A stretch of 64,000 nucleotides of DNA from Sinotaia quadrata. Taxonomy: Eukaryota > Mollusca > Gastropoda > Architaenioglossa > Viviparidae. The notes below the pieces were generated by a model that did no database searches, was not told the DNA's origin, and saw only the letters and a program-made list of their open reading frames with translations. Shown here piece by piece: positions 12,255-24,800 of this stretch. The stretch's first letter is position 1. Each line of letters opens with the position of its first letter. Location of the stretch: positions 28,097,701 to 28,161,700 of the forward strand of contig CM054184.1 of NCBI GenBank assembly GCA_028829895.1. Reading direction: 5' to 3'. The position numbers and the translations under genes are program-made.

Positions 12255-12765
12255 TATTCTCTTTAGCATGCATGTCCTCACTTGTGCATGTGTTTAAAGT
12301 GTGAAGAAAATGTAAGGGTTTAATAATTTGTGCATGTGTTTAAAGTGTGAAGAAAATGTACAGGTTTACTAAATTGTGCATGTGTTTAAAGTGTGAAGAA
12401 AGTGTAAGGGTTTAATAATTTGTGCATGTGTTTAAAGTGTGAAGAAAATGTAAGGGTCTAAATTGTGCATGTGTTTAAAGTGTGAAGAAAATGTAAGGGT
12501 TTACTAAATTGTGCATGTGTTTAAAGTGTGAAGATAGTGTAAGGGTTTAATAGTTTGTGCATGTGTTTAAAGTGTGAAGAAAGTGTAAGGGTTTAATAAT
12601 TTGTGCATGTGTTTAAAGTGTGAAGAAAATGTAAGAGTTTACTAAATTGTGCATGTGTTTAAAGTGTGAAGACAGTGTAAGGGTTTACTAAATAGTGCAT
12701 GTGCTTAAAGTGTGAAGAAAGTGTAAGGGTTTACTAAATTGTTTAAAAACTGTTTGTACATAGTT
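12255..12765. repeat. 45-46-bp minisatellite, about 11 copies
   Basis: The unit contains TTGTGCATGTGTTTAAAGTG and TGAAGAAAATGTAAGGGTTT. It lies upstream of GATD1 in the spacer between GATD1 and the receptor gene. Confidence 0.93.
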
Positions 12766-12799
12766 TCAAACAAAATGAAAATGTGTAAACATTATTAAA

Positions 12800-15700
12800 A
12801 TGGATGATGGTAGTGGTTCCATTACCTTCCTTCCACGCCTTTCATTTAGCATGTTCTCAGCTCTGGAGGGACTTACTTTCCTTCACTATATTCTGGCATT
12901 GACCACACCAGGTGGTCCATTCATTGACACATCCCACCTTACCCCAGATGTATCAGATAGGTTGCACTTTTTCACCTTTATGATAAATTACTCAAACATG
13001 GTTAAAATCCATTGTTTGCAGTATTAGAAGGTAATGGAATATGAGTGAGTACTTTTTAATAGGTACTATGAAGTCATTAATACCAACAGGTATGAAACTT
13101 ATGACATTTGATGAACTTTTATACTTATTTAGGCGGCAAGATTTGTGGGATATCTTTCTGCTATTTGTTATGTTCAAATTGGTATAAGCAGACTTTATCC
13201 CAATGAAACTAAACTAGTAACATTATAATTATTATTTTAAAATGTACATATATCCTATAAACATCTGTTATCTTATTAAATTAAACTAGCTTAAGAAATA
13301 TCTAGTAAAAATTAAGTTTATCGACTAGAATGTTTACTACCTGTACACCCACACATATTATGTGTTGCAAAATATCATCTAAGTAACAGTAAATATTGAC
13401 TTTTCTACCTCCTTTACATGAGTAATGAAACTTCTGACATCACATTATCTTATAAATATTTTTTTTAAAGCCAGAATCTCTGATTTTGTCTTATGATCTG
13501 TGGTCTAGGAAAAGTTCAAATGAGAATTTCACAGGCAACAAATATGGTCTGATGTTACCAATGCTGACCTTAGAGGTTACTGATATAGGTGTCAGCTATC
13601 ATTCCACTCTGACTTTTCTATGGGATCTAAAAAAACAACTGAGGAATTTACTTCTTAGCTCCTGATTAATGTACATTATTAGGTTAATTGTATTTATCAA
13701 ATACTTCACAATATAGAGGAGCCCATCAATATTATTAAATAAATTTAAAAACAACAACAGTAAGGCAGAGGTCTGTATTTATTGGAATTATATAAAACAA
13801 TATTATATATTACATAAAATGTCTTTTTTAATTTGTGCTACATTAAAATATACAGACTTTGAGTATAAATACCTTTTATAAGCATAAATTAACTTTCAAT
13901 AGAATAGTTTATCATCTCAACAAATTTAAAGAGTATTAATCTTCTAGGCATAGTTTCTTGTGCAAATATTAAAAATTCAATAAAATCATTTATATAAACA
14001 TACAAAGTATCATTAATTAGGCACAGTTTTAGAATCAGCAAACATAACAATATCTTCAGTTAGGCATAGTTTGTAGTACATGTAGTAAGAAAAATGACAG
14101 TTCACACACATACATTAAGGCTTGATTACATTTGCATCTATTCACTGATATTTACAGATACATGCTTTTTGGTTCTGACATGAACTACAGATAAACTATT
14201 TTAACATACAGATTTTGACCAAGGAATATGTCAAATAGTTCTCAAGAAACAAAGCCACAAAATCTGGAAATCACATAGCAGTCTTTGCATTGTATCTTTT
14301 AAGTGATATGTGGTCAAAACTAAAACTACTACAGTATTGCATAACATGTACCAATACCAATGTGCAATAATAGAATGGTTGTACCAAACAGATTGTATAC
14401 ATATCTTGAAAGTGATATAAAAATATAGAAAATCAATCAAATTTTGATAAAATAATAATAAAGAAATTAGAGAGAAAACAAGTAAAATGACTCATAAAAC
14501 AAATTATTTGTTAGTTATGCTAATTAAACAATGAGAATTATATTTTCTAGTTAGCTGTACTAGTACACATGGGAAAATTTTGAATGAAGTAAATAAAATG
14601 TGTTTTCAACATTTCAAGGTGTCTTTTTTTTTTAAAAAACCTCTTTGTAAAAAAATGTATAACAATATCATTACTGGAAAGAAATAACAATGAAGACAAA
14701 GATGGAATTAACTGACAAGCAAGATAAAGGTGTCACTGTTGCTAGGATTGTTGTCTAATATTTGTTCGTTAATTACATATTTGTGGATTTCACTTATCTA
14801 GCACCAAGTCCCTATTCATCAGAAAGGCAAACAATTAGGCATAGATGTTTACTATGTCAACACCCACTGCCATCAACACCACCATTTTCAATTCATTTAG
14901 TGAATTATGATAGTTCTGTTGCCAAAAAATTGTCATATATCACTTATTTGTTTGCTGCTAGGTGTGGTGGTGCTGGTGGAGCTATAAACTCTTGTCAGTA
15001 ACACAAAATTTACATCAAATTTGCAGTTTATTTAAGTATAACAAATAAAATCTAATATTTAAACTGTATTTTCTTTTTCAATCAAACTTACTCTAGATGC
15101 CAAGACCCAAATAACATTGTTGCAAAGTGGCTAGTCTCATCCCATCACATAATTCAGCATTAATTGTTGAGATATTTTCTTGAAACAACCAGTATAAGCT
15201 CTGACGTATATTCTTGAAAAGTCCTGCATATACTGTTGAGGTGCTGTTTTAAAAAGACTGATGGTGATGAAGGGTTGGCAGTACAATTGCCCAGGATTAG
15301 CTGATCAAGTGACAATGTTTTAAGCCATTATCATTTCCATAACAAATAAGTGTAACAAAACAATTAATGCTAACAGATTATGCCCATCAACTAGTACCGA
15401 TGTTTAGTAAAGCATTTTGTATGGACTGAAGGTGCCATGAAATAAGAAATTCATTTTGACACTATGCCCAGCAGAAAGACAAGTTAACCAAACAATATGT
15501 ATATAAGTAAACAGAGATCTTTCAAAAAGTCCACACAACTACTGATGATTTAAAACTTTGTGAGCTTATTTTATTTGCTCATTTTGCTCTGGAATTCAAA
15601 CGGCTCAAACTGTGTGCAGTTCAAGGTCTTTATGCCTATACATGATGACCCTTAATTAACAGCAATTCATTTTCAGTGTTTCCATAATCTTTAAACTTTC

Positions 15701-17950
15701 AGCGCAAACTGTATCACAGAACTGCCCTCTCAGCAAAGTGAAATTAGAGCTGCTATCTTTAACCACAGGGAATCCAGTAGGAAATTGGAGTAAATGATGT
15801 CTATTGGACCAGCTCATCCTAAGGAGCAACAACAATAACGTTACTAAACTAGGATCAGTAATTTTTTTCTGAAGAAAAATATAAAACAATGTTTAAAGAT
15901 ACTTATAGACTTACTTTGTATACAACAATATCTTTATCCATGTAAATATTTATCTTACATATTCAGAAATAAAAACATTGTGACATTAAGTGAATAAATA
16001 TGTGCAACAGTATCATGGAGACTGGCAAACAGGTTAGCACAATACACTTTTAAAACTTAATATTAAAATCAATTAATTTTTTTTAAAAATGTGATCACAT
16101 ATGATTACAGTTTTTAAATTCCATTCAACAGTTACAAGCTAGGACTATTAGCAATTTCACTATAATACATTATGCAAACATGGAAGAGTATGGCCTGCAT
16201 CCTCTAAAGAAATCACAAAAGCAAACCAACAGGAATGTTTTCAAGATTCATATCAACAATATTTCATGTGCCAGCTCTCTTTACAATAAGTGACAAATAA
16301 TTGGCATATTGCTGAACAGGAGTGTGGGTGTTGCAGTATAGTTTTCTTACACTACAGTTTTAGATTTTAATTCATAAATAATTGGCTGTGCACGAGTGTT
16401 TAGTTTTATATGGCATATAAGCAAATAAGAAAAAAGTATATATTTTGTAATTTTATATCACAGTGTAAAACTATACAGTTTAATTTTTTATTTTAAAAAG
16501 TCTTTTTTTTTTTTAAAGCATTAATGCATTTAGAATGCAGTCTTGCTTAATTAAAGAAAATGTCTAATTTCCATTTTGAAATAAACTTAAGGAGGATGGG
16601 GAAGAAAATAAAGTAAGCATTCTTTAAAAGAAATACACTTCAGCAAGATAAGCAAGGAGGAACAAATAAGCTGCTTGGTAAAGAGGTTTGCAATAAAAAA
16701 AGAGCACACACATACACAAACCCCCAACCTTGAAGTTTAATGATATTTTAGAAAAAAATGCTATGTATTATAATCATATTGCACTATAAGCACCTTGTTA
16801 GTGATTAATGGTGTATTAAAAGGAAATCAAGCAATATTTCCCAAATTATATGCTACTTAATATGTTTGTATAAATTTTTGTTCAAAATGATGCTGCCCAT
16901 CACACTTTACAGAAAATCATTATTTAATAATTAATTCAGGTACCAAACATGTAATTATAACACTTCTCAAGGTTTTAAAAAGAAGTAGCCAAAGATGCTA
17001 TAATGTTAAAAAGACGGCAGACAAAACTGTTTTAAAATGAAAGACGTCTTTCCAAGGCAAAGATATTATGTTATATGAATAACTGAGAAAGACATAATAA
17101 CAGTAACATAATAACTGACACAAAGATGTTATAATTAAAAATGGATAACTGACATAGATGTTATTATAGAGATAACTGGCAAAGGCACAATATTACAGAA
17201 ATAAGTGATCAGACATAAAAATATATTTTATGAAATAAATGACAAAGATCTTATAATATTAAAGAGACAACTTACCAGACATTATAGTTAACCTAATTAG
17301 TAAGAATGTAATGAAGTTTTCTATCAGGTCAATAGCTGGTGCTGTCTAGTTAACCTAATTAGTAAGAATATAATGAAGTAATTTGTTATTCCTCTCAAAG
17401 GAATAACTGTTATTTTAATACATTAATAGTGCAATCCATTTCAAAATCTAAACAAGACATTAACTTATATTTTCTAAGATACTGTGAACTATTAATACCT
17501 TGATTTCAAAACAAAGTAACATTTTAATAATCTATTTCAGCATGGATAGTTAGTGTAGCCATTAACTCTTTTCATGAATAACTCTTATTAATTAATTTTT
17601 TGTAAATTACTTTCATATTAATTTAACCATTATTAACACCGTAACTATATTTGACAGTGTGAATGAATCTGTGAATGTGTGCATTTAAATTAAAAAATTG
17701 AAATGAGAGAATAACCAGAGGTTCATATTTATTATATTTAATCAAATTAATGTATATATTTGTGTATGCTTTTGTTACTGTATATAAATAGTATGTTTGC
17801 AATTCTTTTAATTAGCTTTAGTTCATGGTGTGACTAATTTTTAGACACTTATGGGCCCATAAACACACAACATGGAACCAAGGGCTACTTAGTCTGTTTC
17901 TGATGTTGGGACAATAACACCAGGTTATCATTTTGCAATCAGGTGTTAGG
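12800..17950. other. Intergenic spacer without recognisable genes
   Basis: Open frames here (for example 12800-13027 and 14762-15001 plus) show no domain I recognise and lie in ordinary AT-rich sequence. A 31-bp motif (GTTAACCTAATTAGTAAGAA) occurs twice at about 17287 and 17348. Nothing else is supportable. Confidence 0.5.
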
Positions 17951-17984
17951 ATGACACAACTACTCTACATAACAATCACAGTTA

Positions 17985-18070
17985 AGGACAGAATACACAA
18001 TGAGAGTCGGTGCACAGAATACACAATGAGAGTCGGTGCACAGAATACACAATGAGAGTGGGTGAAGATA
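17985..18070. repeat. 26-bp tandem repeat, three copies
   Basis: The unit CAGAATACACAATGAGAGTC plus GGTGCA recurs at a 26-bp spacing. It lies downstream of the receptor gene. Confidence 0.85.
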
Positions 18071-18212
18071 AATTAAAACCCTTCTAATATTAAGCACAAA
18101 CTTGAATGGATACAAAGACTGAGAGTGGATAAAAATAAAATAAAACCTCATAATAATAAATGAAAATCCCAAACACTCTCCCCATCCCATAATAAACAAA
18201 AAACACTTCCCT

Positions 18213-18227
18213 CCCCCCCCCCCCCCC
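18213..18227. repeat. Run of 15 C (G tract on the gene strand)
   Basis: A homopolymer of 15 C in AT-rich DNA, about 350 bases past the receptor stop codon. On the transcribed strand it is a G tract, prone to slippage and possibly to quadruplex formation. Confidence 0.85.
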
Positions 18228-18253
18228 AACGATTTTCTATATAAACTGTGGGC

Positions 18254-18445
18254 CATGAGTGGTAAAATTTGAATGTAAGTCACACACACTTCTCTCATTT
18301 TATTTCAGAGAGAAAAAATAGCCAGAAATAGTTTTAAAATCATGAGTGGTAAAATTTGAATGTAAGTCACGCACACTTCTCTCATTTTATTTCAGAGAAG
18401 AAAAATAGCCAGAAATAGTTTTAAAATCATGAGTAGTAAAATTTG
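18254..18445. repeat. 87-bp tandem duplication in the receptor 3' region
   Basis: CATGAGTGGTAAAATTTGAA recurs at 18254, 18341 and, in part, near 18429. Each unit carries the hexamer AATAAA on the minus strand, so the array offers two polyadenylation signals. Confidence 0.85.
18386..18391 (-). terminator. Candidate polyadenylation signal of the nuclear receptor
   Basis: AATAAA on the minus strand, about 180 bases past the TGA. A second copy lies at 18304-18299 in the next 87-bp unit. Confidence 0.4.
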
Positions 18446-18573
18446 TAATTCCCTAAAACAAAAGTGTAAAATTGCTTCAGAAAAATCTTACATCTTTAAC
18501 AGTACAAAGTAATTCTGTTAATGTCTATACCATACAATAAAAATCTGTAGGTATGTCCTATCCATGAACTCTC

Positions 18574-18821
18574 TCAGCCATTTGAAAACCACTCCATAAG
18601 AAAAGCGTTGTCCTTGAAGGCTGGATAGTTGTTAAAAGGCTTTGTTTTTAGCCAATCATAAATTCCTGCAGATAGTAGACGAATAGAGTAGAAAGTACTA
18701 ATGATGCGAGCAAAGGTCAAATTAGGGTCAGGCCGGTTCTGTTTGAGAAGCCACAGGAGACACTGTGCCAGCTTCCACTGAATAGCACTCACTTTTTCAG
18801 GTTCATCTACATCTTCATTGC
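18574..18821 (-). CDS. Receptor last exon: helices 9-12 and stop
   Basis: Encodes residues 464-545, including AIQWKLAQCLLWLLKQ and the AF-2 segment FLMEWF, then TGA at 18576-18574. Acceptor TTTCCTTTCCAG is strong. Confidence 0.92.
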
Positions 18822-21800
18822 CTGGAAAGGAAAGCATACATTTTTTTCAGCATTAATATAAAATGCAAAGAATGCAGTTTTTTTCCTTAGGTTAAACATT
18901 CTAAAAAGTACACTTTCAATTTAAAAAATCTGAAGGCATAAAACAAAAGATAACGTATATAAAGACTATTCAAAACAAGGGGATACAATTTAAAAAAAAA
19001 AAAGAAACAATGAACAATATTCATGTGCATACAATGATAATGATTTTGAAGAGTGACTGATATTATTTTAATTAAAAGGCGACAAACAGTTGTTTGGCAA
19101 TAGATATTAATTTGTTACAAAAAAACTTAATAACCCCAAAATATATTTCTGTGGTGATAAAAATGCATATTATTTGTAAACTTTAGTTTTAATAGTTTTT
19201 AAAAACTACATCCCATTAATCATCTTATCACTTATTATAAACATTCCAAGAATTAATGAGATAACTACAACAGTAATTTAATTTTATAAATTGTAATTTT
19301 AGCATATTGTTTTATACAGCTATTTCGAGTACTGAATTAAAACGATTCACAGAAAACTTAAAAAAAAAAAAAGTTGTTTCGATAAGTGACAATATGTCAA
19401 GCAACAAGCATATCTGAATGACATGACAGGCTAAGATAACAGATCTGAAATAGAGTTTGATTTTCAATGAATGGGTTCTTAATGTGAGTCTTGTATTAAA
19501 ATTACTTTATTGTTTATAATTTTCTAACTGAATCTGAATCTGAATATGATTTCTTACTTTATTAAATGAAGAGGCAACTATAGTCATGATGGCTGCTGAT
19601 TTTATTAACATGTTACTTATTAAATCTAAGGTTCCTGCAAATTTAGTGATTTATAAAATCTCTAAGGTAAATATAATCTAAAAAAAAGACACCAAAAGAG
19701 AATTTCCTGTGTGCAAACAGGGACCTGGTCAGACTAGACTGTCATACAGAAATGTTATCACCTTCCTTATTCACTCACTAAAGATGACAGTAACTATTTA
19801 CAGATGGAAAAACAATATTACTACATACATTTTACTACTTCTCATTCTGACCATCCCTACCTTCACTCTTAAACAATAACAGAGATGGAGAAAACACTGT
19901 TACTATATACATTTAAAACTTCTCAGTGACCCCCTCCCCACCTTCTTTCTTAAACAAAACAGAGATGGGAAAACACTGTTACTATATACATTTAAAAATT
20001 ATATTGACATTCTGACATAATGCCACCCTAGTTATTGGTTTTGATTATTATTAGTAATCAGAATCTTAATTTATGTTAATAGTAATTCTCCAGCAGACAC
20101 CACTTGTCTCTATCACTTGGTGGATATGTGGGCACTGTAAACGTTTTCTCTTTTCCACAACATTAAAGACAAACATTTACTGTCACAATATTTCCAAAGG
20201 TGGAAAACTTCTTACCAAAAGAGAAGATAAATCTGTCTTTAATCTATATTCAATGAGCCCCCATCCACCACTATCTCTCCAACATATAGTTATCAATATG
20301 TGTAGAGCAATATATACCTTTCCTCTGTAAAAACTACTAAAGTCCAATACCTATAACAGTAGAGCAATATATACCTTTCCTCTGTAAAAACTGCTAAAGT
20401 CCAATACCTATGGCAGTAGAGCAATTCCTCTGTAAAAACTGCTAAGGTCCAATACCTATGGTAGTAGAGCAATTCCTCTGTAAAAACCGCTGAAGTCCAA
20501 TACCTATGGCAGTAGAGCAATATATACCTTTCCTCTGTAAAAACTGCTAAAGTCAAATACCTATGGCAGTAGAGCAATATATGCCTTTCCTCTGTAAAAA
20601 CCGCTAAAGTCCAATACCTATGGCAGTAGAGCAATTCCTCTGTAAAAACCGCTGAAGTCCAATACCTATGGCAGTAGAGCAATATATACCTTTCCTGTGT
20701 AAAAACTACTAAAGTCCAATACTTATGGCAGTAGAGCAATTCCTCTGTAAAAACCGCTGAAGTCCAATACCTATGGCAGTAGAGCAATATATACCTTTCC
20801 TGTGTAAAAACTACTAAGTCCAATACCTATGGCAGTAGAGCAATTCCTCTGTAAAAACTGCTAAGTCCAATACCTATAATTTTCCTTCTGTTCTGCCTGG
20901 TGAGACAATCTTGTGAAAAACTGAAACTGATCATCCAAATACCTCAACTGTCTTCTCTTCTAATTACGACCACTCAATGGCATATTTCAAATCTGTCTGC
21001 TCAGTTGTCTCTAAATCAGCACCCATAATTTTCTTCCCTCCAGGAATGTCAACACCAAAAACTCCTCAAAAATGGCGAGACCTCTGATGCTAATATGCAT
21101 GCAGATTCTCAGGTCTTCATCCTATGGAATAATCTCTATCATGGTTCAACACCTTCTATTTCATAATAGATCTACATTCATGTGAAAAGCTCCTTTGTAT
21201 ACATGACTTTAATCTTCTATCAAACATTTTCTTCTAGTCACCCTCTTACAAAATTCCTAATCACTTTATTTGCCACTGTCAATGTCTGTACTATCAAGTA
21301 TCCATTTTAAGATGATAGTAAAAGTGACAAAGAATAAGAGTTTCTTGTTTACTTTCTAGATCTAACAAACCATTCAACATTACTAAAGGAAAATTCAAAT
21401 TTGCATAGGAAATATAATATTCTTACACTTCTTCAGTGTATGATAAATGCAACTTGAACTGAAATATCTGTATGCTACAATCATTAGACCCACTAAAAAC
21501 TGTACATATACAAGAAAATTAATTGAATGTGAGATTTTACATAATGCTTCACAATAAATTAATTTTAAAATCAGTGGTGCTTAATAATGTAACAAATATG
21601 ATCCTTCACACTACTGGGTTTCAGTATGAAGAACTAGAACTTGATATGAAATACAGAAGAAATATAACTTATAAACTTTCAATATTTAGTATTATATTAT
21701 TTCAACAATCATTGTGCCAATAATTTTAATTAATATAATCTATTACTGTGCAATCTGAACACATATTGCTTTACAGAACAAACACACCACTTTCCCAAAT

Positions 21801-24800
21801 GAGGTCAATGGCTATTGTTCTTTACTAGCAGAAAGAGAATAAAGATTGATTATGTACAACTCAATATCCAATAATGAAAGGCAAAACATATTTGTATTTT
21901 CTATTTCAATCATCATTAATTTTATTCACAGAACAAATATTATGTGTTGGGACAACTTCATTAAGTTTATTTGTTTCTATCCCAAGTACAGAAAAATAAA
22001 GAACTTATCATAATTTTCTCTTAAAATATAAAACGTATAATCCATTATTTTAAGATTAAAAATTTTAACTTTATATCAGCAAAATAAACCAACATTTTAA
22101 AAAAAAGTGTTCCTATATGTTTAGACACCATGTCTCAAGGTAATTTTTTCATGCTAAGAAATGCTTACAGTGATTAACATTTTTTTAAAGTGATTGATGC
22201 ACTAAAGGTAAATTACAGCATAAACACCTAACTCAGACCTATTTATATATCTGTAATTAATTTTTTTGTAACACCCACAACAGAAGGTGTTAAACATAAA
22301 ATAACTCCAAAGGGAAACATTCTAAAATACAAGAAATTATGCATTAATAACAAATTGTTTAATAATTTTGAGACATTAAAGGAATTCCATTAATGCCACT
22401 AAGTGCAAAATGAAAAATCCACGACAAAGACAAGAAGATATCCAGAAAGTAAAACTTCATAGTGAGCAATTTGGTTACACGACACTTTAACCACTAAAAC
22501 TACAGTAAACTCCCATAATTCCATTAGTTCCACTTGAACCTTATCCCCCACTTCAACTGCATTTAGAATTCCAATTTCAACAGGCTTGCCCCAATTTTTT
22601 AAAAATACATACTGACCTACAGTTACCACAATTAAGGATTTGAATAAGATGATTTCCTCATGGGTCAGTCCCAACTTTTCAATAGCTTTGGCACACTGGA
22701 ATCGCGTCAAGGCTAGTTCTTTCTGGCCAATCCTGTCCATGTCATGGATGCAAAGTGAAAGTCCAGAATGAAGTGTTACAACTTGCAGTTCTTGGTTATA
22801 ACCATAGTAATTACTAAGTGTGGCAAATTCACACCGATTATCTGAAAAAGAAATTAAAATAAGAATCTAAGATTGTGAAAGATCAACAACTCTCATCCTT
22901 TCTTCATTTGGTTTTATTTGTTTATTTATTAAATATAAGATCAGAGTATTATTTTTCTCACAAGTACTTTTTTTAAATTAAAAACAAAAAAAAAAGGGAG
23001 AAATATTTCCCTGCCTGTCTTTGTCCTTACTTATTTCTGAACTGTTGACCTTGGTAAAGCTGTGATGTCTAAACATTTCACTGCTAATAATTCATTGTCC
23101 TTACTTATTTCTGAACTATTAATCTTGGTAAAGTTGTGATGTCTAAACATTTCACTTGCTAATAATTCATTGTCCTTACTTATTTCTGAACTGTTAATCT
23201 TGGTAAAGTTGTGATGTCTAAGCATTTTACTGCTATTCATTGCCCTTTTTAATTTCTGTACTGTTAGTGTTAAACCTTGTGTAAAGCACCTCCATTTCAT
23301 ATCTCAAGCATTTCTGCACTTATAGTGTTCAAACTTGTGTAAAGCACTGCCATTCCTTATCTTTAACATTTCTGAACTGTTGAACACTGTGTAAAGCTGT
23401 GATGTCTAAACATTCACTTTAATTCTTGGTCTTTTTATTTCTCAACTTAAACCTTGTGCAAATCTGTGATGTCTAAACATCTAAATTCCATTATCTCTGT
23501 TATTTCCAGACAATTAAACCTTGTATAAATCTGTGATATCTAAACATCTAAATCCCATTCTCACTGTTATTTCTAAACAGTTAAATCTATGTAAATCTGT
23601 GATGTCTAAATATCCAATCACCATTTTCTGGCATTATTTCAACAGTTAAACCATGTATAAATCTCTGATGTTAACCCTTTGGACCCTGACCCAATTAAGA
23701 AGTAACTGGCTAAAAAGACAACTGGAATTTGACAGAATTATTTGGACATGATGGGACATCCTTTTTGGCATGATATTGTGAGAAATCTAAACATCAAACA
23801 TATAGAGAAGTATATAAATTTATAAACAGGACAAACTGGAGAAAAAAGCACAATATATAAACAAAATATGTCTTGGCCTTTTATTGAAAAAAACATGAAT
23901 CAAACATAGCAGGCACTACTGATTTTTTTCCTCATAAAAATAGTTTTCTGTTCTTTATCATGCACACAAAACCATGGGATGCAAGGTGCGATCACATCTT
24001 CATCACTTTCATTGCTTTTATCGCTACTTTCTAATACTTCTTCACTCCAATCATCCCATTCACTATCACTCAATAGCACATCAATCTCAACTGTCACTCT
24101 CCGCCATTCTTTTGCGTTACCTAAAAACAAGAAAAAAACTACCTGAAAAGCTTTCAAAAATTCAGCAGATGCTTTTAAAACAGGAAGTAGGATGTTGACA
24201 GATTTGTAAACAAAGCTCTGATTGGCTGGAATAGACCATTCAGAGCTGCTCTTTGGTAGGGCTATGTCAGGCCAATAGATCGGCTGTGTCGTCTGTTTGA
24301 GCAATGTTGCTATGGCCAATAACTTGGCCTGACCAGGTTTTAAGGGTTAATCACACAAATGCCATTCTTTTGTGTTATTTCTGGACAGTTAAACCTTCTG
24401 TAAAGCTGTGATTTCTGCTTTCTACTACTTCTCAAGGTAATCAAAAATCATTTAGAAGTTTACGACCTACATTCAAAATGCCATTCCACATAAGAATAAT
24501 TTTGACTAAAATCTTTTTAATTCTGGTGTGACACCATTGGGCATCTTTCACTCATGATTATTTATTAATTAATAACACATAACTAATTACAAGTGAGTGA
24601 GAATCTTATTTTATAGTTATTTAATAATTCTCTCACAAGACCAACATGTCTCTCATTTGGTGGATTATAAGGGTGTCATAAAGCTATACTCTTTACACAA
24701 TAATAAGATAGATGTTTTACTGTCGCATAAAGTTTCTGCAGGTGGAGATTTCTTACTAAAGGAGTATAAAAATCCATCTTTTATTTATATTTAATGAGAC

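Noticed and set aside
12800..13027. 75-residue plus-strand frame with higher GC
   Set aside because: No recognisable domain, no splice partners and no supporting context; could be a fragment of an unknown repeat.
20293..20823. 176-residue repetitive open frame on the minus strand
   Set aside because: Falls entirely on a compound minisatellite in a receptor intron; units vary in length and composition like non-coding repeats.
23900..24319. 139-residue minus-strand frame as an independent gene
   Set aside because: It lies wholly inside the TTAA-flanked piggyBac-type element and lacks a catalytic domain; treated as part of that element.
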